38,157 nt of DNA from positions 1-38,157 of the forward strand of contig JAGRPB010000034.1 of assembly GCA_020439945.1 (NCBI GenBank), written 5' to 3'. The notes under the pieces were generated by a model. The model had not been told where the DNA came from, did not search any database, and saw only the letters and a list, made by a program, of their open reading frames with translations. Shown here in pieces: positions 16,159 through 23,874 of the stretch (position 1 is the first letter of the stretch; every line of letters starts with the position of its first letter). This DNA comes from Verrucomicrobiia bacterium. GTDB lineage: Bacteria > Verrucomicrobiota > Verrucomicrobiia > Verrucomicrobiales > DEV007. The position numbers and the translations under genes were made by a program.

Positions 16159-16199
16159 GACTCAACCCTGTTGAATCGCGGACTCAACCCTGTTCAATC
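16159..16199. repeat. Double 19-bp dyad repeat, copy B
   Basis: Two near-identical units, GACTCAACCCTGTTGAATC (16159-16177) and GACTCAACCCTGTTCAATC (16181-16199), are separated by GCG. Each is itself a dyad (GACTCAAC-CCT-GTTGAATC). Units start 22 bp apart, about two helical turns. The copy lies in the roughly 300-bp divergent gap upstream of glutamate dehydrogenase, which otherwise holds nothing I can support. Confidence 0.7.
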
Positions 16200-16304
16200 C
16201 GAGAACCCGGTCGATCGACCAACCCGGGAATTCCTCCTGTCCCGTCGGGCCGTTTTTGGCGTAACGTCCGAAGGAACGCCTCTTTTCCCCAATTCTTCCT
16301 GTCC

Positions 16305-17609
16305 ATGCCCGATTCCCCCAACAACGTCTTCGAAAGCGCCCTCGAAAACCTGGACCACGCCTTCGAATACGCCGACATCCATTCAGAGGCCGTGACCCGG
16401 CTGAAGCATCCCAAACTGGTCATCGAGGTGTCGATCCCCATTCGCCTCGACAGCGGGGACATGAAGATTTTCACCGGCTACCGCGTGCGGCACGACGACA
16501 CCCGGGGCCCCGGCAAAGGCGGCATCCGATACCATCCCGATGTCACGCTCGACGAAGTGAAGGCGCTGGCATTCTGGATGACCTGCAAGACCGCCGTGAT
16601 GAATCTGCCCTACGGCGGCGCCAAGGGAGGCATCATCGTAAATCCGAAAGAGCTAAGCCCGCTCGAACTGGAAAGGCTCAGTCGCGGATTCATCCAACGC
16701 ATCGCCGATTTCATCGGACCGGAAACCGATGTGCCCGCCCCCGACGTCTACACCAACGCCATGATCATGGGCTGGATGATGGACGAGTATTCCAAGATCA
16801 AACGCCAGTTCACCCCGGCCGTGATCACCGGAAAACCGATCCCCATCGGTGGCAGCGAGGGCCGCGCCGACGCCACCGGACGCGGTGCCTACTACTGCCT
16901 GAAACAGCACGAAAAACAGCGCGGCTGGAAACCCGAGAACGTCACCGTGGCCATCCAGGGATTCGGCAACGCCGGCCAGGCGGTCGCCCGCCTGCTCGAT
17001 GCCGACGGCTACAACATCGTTGCGGTCAGTGATTCCTCCGGCGGAATCTTTCGCAAGGAAGGCTTCCACGTTCCCAGCCTGATCAAGGTAAAGAACAAAC
17101 AGAAAGAGCTGGAAGCGGTCTACTGCAACGACGGACTCTGCGAGAAGGTCGAAGCCAAAAGGATTTCCAACGAGGAACTGCTCGCCCTTGACGTCGACAT
17201 CCTCATTCCTGCCGCGCTCGAAGACGTGATCACCGAGGACAATGCCGGTGACGTCAAGGCCGAGACGCTGATCGAAGTGGCCAACGGACCGGTGACTTCG
17301 GCGGCCGATGCCATCCTCCGGAAAAACAAGGTGTTTGTCATACCCGACATCCTCGCCAACGCCGGTGGCGTCACCGTGAGTTATTTCGAATGGGTGCAGA
17401 ACAAGGCCGGCTACTACTGGACCGAAAAAGAGGTCCACGATCGGCTCGAGGAACGCATGTCCACCGAATACTGGGCCGTCCATGAACTCACGGAAAAACA
17501 CGACATCGACATGCGGACCGCCGCCTACGCCCACGCGCTCTCCCGGATCGGCAAGGCGCTGACGGCCCAGGGAACCAAGGACTACTTTCATCGCAAGCGG
17601 GCCGAGTAG
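16305..17609 (+). CDS. gdhA: Glu/Leu/Phe/Val dehydrogenase (glutamate dehydrogenase)
   Basis: A 434-residue glutamate dehydrogenase that interconverts glutamate and 2-oxoglutarate plus ammonium with NAD(P). The N-terminal dimerisation domain holds 'MTCKTAVMNLPYGGAKGG', with the catalytic lysine at about residue 107. The C-terminal Rossmann domain has 'VAIQGFGNAGQAVARLL' (GFGNAG at 219-224) and 'NAGGVTVSYFEWVQN'. The length is typical of the hexameric roughly 420-residue class. The frame is open another 88 codons upstream, but that part covers the repeat and is non-homologous; ATG at 16305 begins the family sequence. Whether NAD or NADP is preferred cannot be read with certainty. Confidence 0.95.
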   Translation: MPDSPNNVFESALENLDHAFEYADIHSEAVTRLKHPKLVIEVSIPIRLDSGDMKIFTGYRVRHDDTRGPGKGGIRYHPDVTLDEVKALAFWMTCKTAVMNLPYGGAKGGIIVNPKELSPLELERLSRGFIQRIADFIGPETDVPAPDVYTNAMIMGWMMDEYSKIKRQFTPAVITGKPIPIGGSEGRADATGRGAYYCLKQHEKQRGWKPENVTVAIQGFGNAGQAVARLLDADGYNIVAVSDSSGGIFRKEGFHVPSLIKVKNKQKELEAVYCNDGLCEKVEAKRISNEELLALDVDILIPAALEDVITEDNAGDVKAETLIEVANGPVTSAADAILRKNKVFVIPDILANAGGVTVSYFEWVQNKAGYYWTEKEVHDRLEERMSTEYWAVHELTEKHDIDMRTAAYAHALSRIGKALTAQGTKDYFHRKRAE

Positions 17610-17666
17610 CGGGGCATTTGCGCGTTCCAAAACCGCTCGCGGCGAAAATCGGTTGGCTTATGGACT

Positions 17667-17686
17667 CGGAATTCTCACGAATTCCG
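17667..17686. promoter_or_regulatory. Perfect dyad between gdhA and the next gene
   Basis: CGGAATTC and GAATTCCG form a perfect 8-bp inverted repeat with a 4-nt loop, 58 bases past gdhA. It is followed at once by TACACT (17688-17693), a plausible -10 for the next gene. It could be an operator or a terminator stem; there is no T tract. Confidence 0.35.
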
Positions 17687-17705
17687 CTACACTCGGGTCA
17701 CACCC

Positions 17706-18278
17706 ATGTCCTGGCTCCCCATCGCGATTCGCTGGCTACTCGGTATCGGTCTGCTGGGCATGGGGATTTCATATCTCGCAGGAGAGTTGAACTCAGTAAT
17801 CGGTTTGGACGTCAACGAAGGGTTACCGCCGAGTAGCCCTGAGAGTATTCCAGTCCATAATGATATCGCGATCGGCAACCTCTTCCTTGGGTTCGGCTTC
17901 ATCATCGCGGGAGCCATCGTCATCGCCCCCGATATCGTTCGACTCGCCGCTAGTCCGCTTTTGGCCCTCATCGATTCGATCTTTCTCCCCGGACAGCGGG
18001 GTGGCAAACCCGACCTGAATCTGAAATTGCCGCAGTTTTATCGCGAACAGTGCCGCTACGACGATGCGATGGCGGAATATCGCAAGATCATTCGCTACTA
18101 TCCGGAGCAGGTCGAAGGCTGGATCGGCGCGATGGAGCTCCTCGTCAAGATCTTCGACGAACCCGAAGCCGCCCGAAAGCTCTACGAAAAAGGCCGCCGA
18201 AAACTGCGCCATCGACCCGAGGCGATCGAAGAACTGGCAGCGGCCTGGGAGAACTTGGTTCATCACACGGGCTCCTGA
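17706..18278 (+). CDS. Membrane protein with TPR-like C-terminus
   Basis: A 190-residue protein with two membrane helices ('IRWLLGIGLLGMGISYLA' and 'LFLGFGFIIAGAIVIAPDIV'), an acidic loop between them, and a soluble tail with a TPR-like hairpin 'YDDAMAEYRKIIRYYPEQVE' plus 'AARKLYEKGRRKLRHRPEAI'. I recognise no family. Its stop lies 16 bases before the next small membrane protein gene, so the two are probably co-transcribed. Confidence 0.65.
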   Translation: MSWLPIAIRWLLGIGLLGMGISYLAGELNSVIGLDVNEGLPPSSPESIPVHNDIAIGNLFLGFGFIIAGAIVIAPDIVRLAASPLLALIDSIFLPGQRGGKPDLNLKLPQFYREQCRYDDAMAEYRKIIRYYPEQVEGWIGAMELLVKIFDEPEAARKLYEKGRRKLRHRPEAIEELAAAWENLVHHTGS

Positions 18279-18294
18279 CTCCTCAATCTAGGCG

Positions 18295-18579
18295 ATGTCG
18301 ACACCTCAGCTCTTCAATGCCGGTGAAGCAATCCTCTGGATGGCTTTGGGCGCCCTGTTTCTCGTGAGAGCGATCGTTGCCCGGCCCCATCGAATCCCCT
18401 GGTTCGCCGCCGTCGCGTTCCTCGCTTTCGGCGCCAGCGATCTGGTCGAGATCCAAACGGGGGCCTGGTGGAAGCCGTGGTGGTTGTTGCTGTGGAAAGC
18501 AGCCTGCATCGTCGGACTGTTCGCACTCTGGCTCCACTTCCGGCGAATCCGACGGGAATTCCGTGACGGAAGCCAGTGA
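18295..18579 (+). CDS. Small three-helix membrane protein
   Basis: A 94-residue protein with three predicted membrane helices ('AILWMALGALFLVRAIVA', 'IPWFAAVAFLAFGASDLVEI', 'LLLWKAACIVGLFALWLHF') and a basic C-terminal tail. The Trp-rich 'GAWWKPWWLLLWK' is notable. The function is unknown. It is closely spaced after the TPR membrane protein gene and 52 bases before the sulfatase gene. Confidence 0.6.
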   Translation: MSTPQLFNAGEAILWMALGALFLVRAIVARPHRIPWFAAVAFLAFGASDLVEIQTGAWWKPWWLLLWKAACIVGLFALWLHFRRIRREFRDGSQ

Positions 18580-18631
18580 TGGCGCGTTTTCGGCTTTGCC
18601 AGACATACGATGCCAAACCTAGGTTCGGGAC

Positions 18632-20062
18632 ATGATTCCCCCACGCTCACGCCGCCACACCACTTACCCCCTCCTCCTTCTCCTGGCGCTCGCCCTGGCG
18701 TGGTTTCTTTCGTCACCAGTTCGCGCCGCCGATTCCAGGCCCAACTTCATCGTCGTGTTCGCCGACGATCTCGGCTATGGTGATCTCTCCTGTTTTGGTC
18801 AGCCAAACATCAAGACTCCCAACCTCGACCGAATGGCCGCCGAAGGCCAGAAGTGGACGAATTTCTACGTCGCCGCCTGCGTCTGCACGCCGAGCCGGGC
18901 CGGACTGCTGACCGGTCGCTATCCCATTCGCAGCGGCATGTGCTCGGACACCCGGCGCGTCCTCTTTCCCGATTCGGCCGGCGGCCTGCCCGAAAGTGAG
19001 ATCACCATCGCCAGCGCTCTGAAAGAACTCGGCTACCGGACCGCCGCCATCGGGAAGTGGCACCTCGGTCACCTGCCACAGTTTCTTCCCACCAGCCACG
19101 GGTTCGAAAGCTATTTCGGCATTCCCTACTCGAACGACATGAACCGTGAGATCCGGGATGTCAGTCAGCAGGAACTGGCGGAGGAGGAAAATTGGGAGGC
19201 CTACAATGTGCCGCTGATGCGGAATGAGGAAATCGTGGAACGTCCCGCCGATCAGCGCACGATCACGAAGCGCTACACCGAAGAGGCGCTCAAAAAGATT
19301 CACGAATTCAAAGGCGAACCCTTCTTCATCTACCTCGCCCACAACCTTCCCCACATCCCGCTTTTCCGGAGCGAGAAGTTCAAGGACACGTCGATGGGAG
19401 GCATCTACGGCGACGTTGTAAGCGAGATCGACTGGTCGGTCGGACAGATCATGGAATCGCTCAAGAAAGAAGGCCTCGCCGAGAACACGCTCGTGGTGTT
19501 CACGTCCGACAACGGTCCCTGGCTGCTGTTCAAAACCCACGGCGGCTCCGCCGGTCTCCTCCGCGACGGCAAGGGCAGCACCTGGGAAGGCGGCATGCGC
19601 GAGCCGACCGTGATGTGGTGGCCGGGCAAGTTGAAGAGCGGCATCGTCCAGGACATGGGCAGCACGCTCGACCTGCTGCCGACCTTCGTCGCCTTGGCCG
19701 GTGGCAAACTGCCTGACGATCGGACCTATGACGGCTACGACATCTCCCCCGCCCTTTTCGGTACCGGATCGAGCCCGCGCGACACGATGTTTTACTATCA
19801 CGGCGAACAGCTCTTCGCCGTTCGCAAGGGCCCCTACAAGGCTCACTACCTGACCAAGACGTCCTACGTCGGACAGAAGGAAGCCGAGGTCCACCAACCG
19901 CCCCTGCTGTTCCAACTCGGCCACGATCCCTCCGAAAAATACGACGTCGCTTCCGAACACCCGGAAATCCTCGCCGAGATTGCCGAGATCGCCGAAGCCC
20001 ACAAGGCCTCCATCGAGCCCGTCGAAAACCAGCTGGAGAAACGGATCGTGGAGAAGAAATGA
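18632..20062 (+). CDS. Secreted arylsulfatase (type I, formylglycine)
   Basis: A 476-residue type I sulfatase that hydrolyses sulfate esters. A signal peptide ('YPLLLLLALALAWFLSS...VRAA') is followed by the metal-binding 'VFADDLGYGD' (Asp 45-46) and the active-site signature CTPSRAGLLTG, in which Cys 85 is converted to formylglycine. 'GKWHLG' and 'VVFTSDNGPW' complete the active site. The size and order match the arylsulfatase A-like proteins abundant in Verrucomicrobia and Planctomycetes, used for sulfated polysaccharides or glycans. The actual substrate is not visible. No formylglycine-generating enzyme gene is nearby. Confidence 0.92.
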   Translation: MIPPRSRRHTTYPLLLLLALALAWFLSSPVRAADSRPNFIVVFADDLGYGDLSCFGQPNIKTPNLDRMAAEGQKWTNFYVAACVCTPSRAGLLTGRYPIRSGMCSDTRRVLFPDSAGGLPESEITIASALKELGYRTAAIGKWHLGHLPQFLPTSHGFESYFGIPYSNDMNREIRDVSQQELAEEENWEAYNVPLMRNEEIVERPADQRTITKRYTEEALKKIHEFKGEPFFIYLAHNLPHIPLFRSEKFKDTSMGGIYGDVVSEIDWSVGQIMESLKKEGLAENTLVVFTSDNGPWLLFKTHGGSAGLLRDGKGSTWEGGMREPTVMWWPGKLKSGIVQDMGSTLDLLPTFVALAGGKLPDDRTYDGYDISPALFGTGSSPRDTMFYYHGEQLFAVRKGPYKAHYLTKTSYVGQKEAEVHQPPLLFQLGHDPSEKYDVASEHPEILAEIAEIAEAHKASIEPVENQLEKRIVEKK

Positions 20063-20078
20063 TTGAAGTTCGCGCGCC

Positions 20079-20600
20079 TCAGAGCTGGGGCGAAAAGTCG
20101 ATGATGGGGACTTCGGGCCGGTCGGGAATCTTAAGCCGAAGATACGGTTTCCCCGCCGCGACGTGGCAGGCGTAGCAACTGCCGAGCATCTGCTGATAAC
20201 CGGTCCGGAATTTTTCGAGGTCTTGAGATTTCACGGCATCCCCGAGTTCTTTCAATGCCCCGTTTTCGAAACCCGTCAGCAGATCTTCCAGACGAAGTTC
20301 CTGTCCGTCGGGAGTTTTCCGAACCGGAATGATCCTCACGGCCCAGCGGAGATGGGAACGTGATTCGTTGAAATAGAATTCCGCCAACGGCCAATTTTCC
20401 GCCTCACCGGCAAACCAAAGATTCGAATAGTGGTAGGCGACGTCCTTCATGGCATGAGATTGATCGGGGACGATGCCCTTGAGCCGGTCGACCTCGGCTT
20501 TCAATCCCTCAAGATCGGAAGGAGCAGCGGTTTTTCCGGAAGGCGAGAAAGCCAACCAGGCGATCGCAGTGATTGCGGTGAGAATAAGAAACGCTTTCAT
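20079..20600 (-). CDS. Small exported c-type cytochrome
   Basis: A 173-residue exported protein with a signal peptide ('MKAFLILTAITAIAWLAFS') and one haem-binding motif CYACH (residues 142-146) near the C-terminus. The preceding part is alpha-helical and the motif lies late in the chain, as in cytochrome c'-like four-helix-bundle proteins; that fold is an inference. A C-terminal 'YLRLKIPDRPEVPIIDF' extends past the haem site. It is convergent with the sulfatase gene, 16 bases apart. Confidence 0.75.
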   Translation of the reverse strand: MKAFLILTAITAIAWLAFSPSGKTAAPSDLEGLKAEVDRLKGIVPDQSHAMKDVAYHYSNLWFAGEAENWPLAEFYFNESRSHLRWAVRIIPVRKTPDGQELRLEDLLTGFENGALKELGDAVKSQDLEKFRTGYQQMLGSCYACHVAAGKPYLRLKIPDRPEVPIIDFSPQL

Positions 20601-20790
20601 GGAGAGAGACGATGAACGGAACCGAGAATTCGGTCCGGTGATCTCACTCTAAGCTCGCCCTTTCGCGCAGACTACCGGCGCTTCACGTTTTTTTGCGAAC
20701 AGCTTTTTGTCGTCCGCAAAGTAGCCTGCCAAGCTCATTGCCTGACCAGGACTTCCTCCATCGGACACAAGGAAGTCGAGCACAGAGATG

Positions 20791-21414
20791 TCAATGATTC
20801 TCATCGCGGTATAGATCAACCGGGATCAGGCCAAAAAAAGTGAAGTAGGCTTCACCATCTGCCAGTTTGACCCAGTGATCGATTCGTGAAATTGCATTCC
20901 CCTCTGCCTCCGGTTCTCCGAAGCTCCGGATAAAACTCCGGTCCGATTCCGAAAACCTATCGATTGGGATCTCAAAAACCTGTCCATCCGCCCGTTCGAT
21001 CGTTGCGATGGTTTCATCCACGGCAATCACAGTTGCTTCGATGGTTCGCCCATCGTCTGACGTCAATGTCCGACTTTCCGCCATCTGCGGAGCGGTTTCT
21101 GCGATCGTTATCAATTCTGGAGTGAAATAGTAAATGGCGGCAAAGACCCCAAACTGGGCCACAAGAATGCCAGAAACCCCCAACCACTCCGTTCGAGCAA
21201 TCTTCACCCAAAGGAGAAGGATGACAGCCGCCGGTAATGCGAACAAGAGTCCCCCAATCAAACCAATGATCGCTGACAAAAAGCAACAGATTGTCCCGGT
21301 GACAGGCATCTCCTGCTTTTTTGCCGCCCGATAGGGCAGCGCTCCACACACAACCCCCATCGCTAACCCGCCAACAGCGGCTCCGGTTTGAAAAGCCAAA
21401 TCTCCCAAAAGCAT
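20791..21414 (-). CDS. Membrane protein with SHD1-like domain
   Basis: A 207-residue protein with N-terminal membrane helices (including 'AAVGGLAMGVVCGALPYRAA', 'CFLSAIIGLIGGLLFALPAA' and 'VSGILVAQFGVFAAIYYF') and a soluble C-terminal domain 'TSDDGRTIEATVIAVDETIA...VFEIPIDRFSESDRSFI'. That domain is the SHD1-like beta module frequent in Verrucomicrobia and Planctomycetes ('DGRxxxAxxxxxxGxxVxxxxxxGxxxxxPxxxLSxxDxxxI'). ATG at 21414 is preferred over TTG at 21420. Its function is unknown, and the codon use is less GC-rich than in the surrounding genes. Confidence 0.7.
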   Translation of the reverse strand: MLLGDLAFQTGAAVGGLAMGVVCGALPYRAAKKQEMPVTGTICCFLSAIIGLIGGLLFALPAAVILLLWVKIARTEWLGVSGILVAQFGVFAAIYYFTPELITIAETAPQMAESRTLTSDDGRTIEATVIAVDETIATIERADGQVFEIPIDRFSESDRSFIRSFGEPEAEGNAISRIDHWVKLADGEAYFTFFGLIPVDLYRDENH

Positions 21415-21546
21415 AACCAAATCTTGCCTTTAATGACAAAAGTGGTCTTGATTTGCAAGAAAAAGGATTTCTTCAGCCTGCTAAGAAAGCCATTCGTCAA
21501 CTTGATCGCGAGGCCACGCCGAAGAGCAATGCTCTAATCTTAAATC

Positions 21547-21717
21547 TTAAGCAGCAGCCACGAATCTGGAGCTCGTTTGAGCCCGTTTCCTTTTCTGGCC
21601 ACGCAGCAGTTCGACATGCACGTGAATCAGGTTGCGCGCTTCCTCACGGACAAGAGGAGCGGCACTGTGGCGGAGAGCCCATTGAGAGCGAATAATCTGG
21701 CGGATTTTATCACTCAT
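21547..21717 (-). CDS. Possible small protein downstream of the sigma factor gene
   Basis: A 56-codon frame on the same strand as the sigma-factor gene, 129 bases past its stop, starting 'MSDKIRQIIRSQWALRHSAA' and ending with a basic, Arg/Lys-rich tail. It could be extended upstream by 28 codons. It matches no anti-sigma family I know and has no membrane helix or zinc-binding motif. It may be chance. The rest of 21421-21846 holds nothing else I can support. Confidence 0.25.
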   Translation of the reverse strand: MSDKIRQIIRSQWALRHSAAPLVREEARNLIHVHVELLRGQKRKRAQTSSRFVAAA

Positions 21718-21846
21718 GGTGTTGAGGAGGGGGGGGTAAGACGAAAGAGGGACCGGGGCGATGCCGAAAATGTTACGGAATCTACCCGATCGCTCTTTCA
21801 AAGAGGTTTTGTCCTCGCTGGGGAAGCTGTGACAGGTATACCGGCA

Positions 21847-22452
21847 TCAGGCGGCCATTCCCGCGCCGGTTCCCAGCCAGGCTCCCTGGAGCTGTTCTTT
21901 CAGGGATTGCTTGGCGCGATGAATCAGCACCCAGAGGTTTCCCTTGGTGATGTTGAGAGCGCGGGTGATCTCCTCGGTCGAACGACCCTGGATCTCGCGC
22001 ATGCGATAGGCCTGCCCCATCGAATCCGGCAATCGGTTCACCGCCTCGTCGAGGAGGGTCATCATTTCGGCCCGCTGGGTGGCGGTATCGGGATCAAAGG
22101 TGTCCCGCTCGTTGGCCCGATTTTCGAGCCAGGGCGTGGACGGTCCCTCCTCGTTGCGATCCGACTCGAAGTCGCCGGCCAGCATCATGGGGCGTCGGGC
22201 ATTTCGACGGTAGTGATCGATGATCTTGTTCCGCAGCACGCCAGTGAGCCAGGTGCGCTCGGCGCAGTCGCCTCGAAAGGATTTCCGGGCGTTCCACGCC
22301 GAAAGAAAAGTCTCCTGAACAAGGTCCTCAGCGAGGCCGTGATCGGAGATTCGCTGGAGCGCGAAACGGATCAGATATTCCCGATACTCGCGATCCCAAT
22401 TGGCGGGATTCAGCGAATGCTTGGGTGAGCGGGATTTCGATTTAGTATTCAT
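21847..22452 (-). CDS. ECF-type RNA polymerase sigma factor
   Basis: A 201-residue ECF sigma factor. Region 2 is seen at 'GLAEDLVQETFLSAWNARKSF' and 'ERTWLTGVLRNKIIDHYRR', and region 4 at 'LPDSMGQAYRMREIQGRSTE' and 'NITKGNLWVLIHRAKQSLKE'. ATG 22452 is chosen; the frame remains open 16 codons upstream through the operator, which argues against the longer version. No anti-sigma factor is recognisable nearby. A TTGACA -35 with an ACAGAC-N6-GTCTGT operator in front points to repression by the adjacent TetR protein. Confidence 0.88.
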   Translation of the reverse strand: MNTKSKSRSPKHSLNPANWDREYREYLIRFALQRISDHGLAEDLVQETFLSAWNARKSFRGDCAERTWLTGVLRNKIIDHYRRNARRPMMLAGDFESDRNEEGPSTPWLENRANERDTFDPDTATQRAEMMTLLDEAVNRLPDSMGQAYRMREIQGRSTEEITRALNITKGNLWVLIHRAKQSLKEQLQGAWLGTGAGMAA

Positions 22453-22488
22453 GGTTTCAGGCTGTTGGAGAGTGAACTTAAAGCGTTT

Positions 22489-22519
22489 AATACAGACCAT
22501 TCTGTCTGTTTCTTGTCAA
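22489..22519 (-). promoter_or_regulatory. Promoter and TetR-type operator of the sigma factor gene
   Basis: On the minus strand, a perfect -35 TTGACA (22519-22514) is followed after 19 bp by TGTATT (22494-22489). The operator ACAGAC-CATTCT-GTCTGT occupies 22492-22509, between and over the -10. The arms and the 18-bp total length equal those of the operator in front of tetR (23128-23145). Confidence 0.7.
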
Positions 22520-22528
22520 AATAGAGAG

Positions 22529-23113
22529 CTATTTGGGAACCGGGGCTTCTTCGAGGTGGCAGAGTTCGGCCGCGCTTCGTCTGGCGGCCTCTACCGGCCA
22601 GAGTGAGCGCAAATTCTGTGCCTCGACCGCGGCCCCCGAATACAGAAGGAATAACGCGTCACCGACCTCCCGTGAGCGCCGATCGGAGTGGGCAAATTGC
22701 GAGGTCAAACGATGGAAAAAGTTGCGAATTGCAATCTTATGCTCCTCGATTTTCTGCATCAGACAGGCGCATTCTTCATCAATCACCGCGCCGGTGTTGC
22801 TGTAGGGACAACCGCGAAAATCGCTCGCCTCCATGAAAGTTCCAAGATTCGCAAAGTAGGTGTCGATCTTTTCGATGGCCGTGCCCGGCCCGTCGAGAAT
22901 GTCGCGGTGCCGTGTTTCCGAACGGCGATGCATTTCCTCCAACCACGCGGCACAGAGCGACTGTTTCGAGGGAAAGTGTTGGTAGAAAGTCGCCTTTGCC
23001 GTGTCGGCTTTGTCGATGATTTCGTTGATCCCGACTTCCGAATAACCGCGCTCGTGAAACAGCTTGGCGGCTGTTTCCAGAATCCGGTCCCGGGCTTTCG
23101 GTTTTTTCATCAT
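22529..23113 (-). CDS. TetR/AcrR-family transcriptional regulator
   Basis: A 194-residue TetR-family repressor. The N-terminal helix-turn-helix is clear: 'KARDRILETAAKLFHERGYS', then 'VGINEIIDKADTAKATFYQH' and 'FPSKQSLCAAWLEE'. The C-terminal ligand domain has the motif 'DFRGCPYSNTGAVIDEECAC' and 'GAAVEAQNLRSLWPVEAARR', typical of a common subgroup with a conserved 'RGCP' segment. It starts at the first of two adjacent ATGs (23113); the frame stays open upstream, but across the promoter. It most likely represses itself and the ECF sigma gene through identical operators. The ligand is unknown. Confidence 0.9.
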   Translation of the reverse strand: MMKKPKARDRILETAAKLFHERGYSEVGINEIIDKADTAKATFYQHFPSKQSLCAAWLEEMHRRSETRHRDILDGPGTAIEKIDTYFANLGTFMEASDFRGCPYSNTGAVIDEECACLMQKIEEHKIAIRNFFHRLTSQFAHSDRRSREVGDALFLLYSGAAVEAQNLRSLWPVEAARRSAAELCHLEEAPVPK

Positions 23114-23120
23114 CAACGAC

Positions 23121-23148
23121 AGAATAAACAGACAGACTTGTCTGTAAA
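23121..23148 (-). promoter_or_regulatory. Promoter and operator of tetR
   Basis: The minus-strand -35 is TTTACA (23148-23143) and the -10 is TATTCT (23126-23121), with a 16-bp spacer. The spacer holds the dyad ACAGAC-AGACTT-GTCTGT (23128-23145), which extends to a 7-bp arm on each side (ACAGACA/TGTCTGT). Placement between -35 and -10 is the classic arrangement for autorepression. Confidence 0.75.
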
Positions 23149-23282
23149 GTTCTTTTTCCCAAAATTTTTTCATCCGTTCAATCGCATGCGCCATTCCAGA
23201 TGTCCCCCGAGCAATCGCCGAGGCCACCAACGGTCACCGTCATTGACGGCGGGTTGGCGTGGCGATATGGTTTTGCTGTCCG

Positions 23283-23717
23283 ATGTTTCGCCAACTGACA
23301 GGAGCCCTGCTGGCCATTCTCATCGCCAATCCGTTTTGCTGCTGCTACGGAGCGAAAAAAATGTCGGCGGATGAAGGTGTCGCACCCGGTTCTTCGGGGC
23401 AGTCGCATCACTCCTGCTGCGCCGATCACGAGAAATCGACTCCGGAGCACCATGGCGATGCTCCATGCGAATGCGCTTCCCATGGGACTGCTCATGCATT
23501 GCTGCCCGGATCGATCGATCTCGCAAAACCCTCTCCTCTTTCGAAGATTTCCGCCGACGACTTCGCGATTCCCGCGTTGGATTTTCTCCACTTGGTGGGC
23601 TGGAATCGCGATTTTCGTAGCTTCAATGGAGCGCCTGACAGCGAACGTCTGCGCCACCATTGTGCCCACTCGCCAGGGCGATCCCATGCAGTCTGGCATG
23701 GGGTGTTCCTGATTTGA
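23283..23717 (+). CDS. Exported Cys/His-rich protein before the cus operon
   Basis: A 144-residue protein with an N-terminal hydrophobic segment ('LTGALLAILIANPFCCCYG') and a Cys/His-rich region: three Cys at 19-21, then 'SHHSCCADHE' (41-50), 'EHHGD', 'PCECASHG' (61-68) and 'HHCAHS' near the C-terminus. This composition suggests transition-metal binding in the periplasm. It belongs to no family I can name, but small Cys/His-rich exported proteins often lead CusCBA operons in Verrucomicrobia. It is divergent from tetR and co-directional with the efflux genes 160 bases later. ATG at 23283 is preferred over 23259, which would add eight residues. Confidence 0.6.
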   Translation: MFRQLTGALLAILIANPFCCCYGAKKMSADEGVAPGSSGQSHHSCCADHEKSTPEHHGDAPCECASHGTAHALLPGSIDLAKPSPLSKISADDFAIPALDFLHLVGWNRDFRSFNGAPDSERLRHHCAHSPGRSHAVWHGVFLI

Positions 23718-23739
23718 TCGAAAACGAGGTTTCGCGCCC

Positions 23740-23764
23740 GGACACGCACCGGTTCGTCGTGTCC
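23740..23764 (+). terminator. Hairpin between the Cys/His-rich gene and the TolC-type gene
   Basis: A 7-bp perfect stem (GGACACG/CGTGTCC) with an 11-nt loop, 23 bases past the stop. There is no T run, so it may attenuate rather than stop transcription into the efflux genes. Confidence 0.3.
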
Positions 23765-23874
23765 AGGTGCTCCAACTGACGGGCTCCCGCATTTCTTCGC
23801 GGTTTGCTTTTTCATCGCATTCGAGACCAGCGGTGTCCCTCAACTTCGTTTTCAACTTTTCAAATCAGAACATC

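Noticed and set aside
20685..20720. Terminator hairpin between the cytochrome and SHD1 genes
   Set aside because: A stem (TGCGAAC with GTCCGCA) exists next to a T run, but the T run precedes the stem on the plus strand, and on the minus strand the stem is followed by A, so it fits no terminator.
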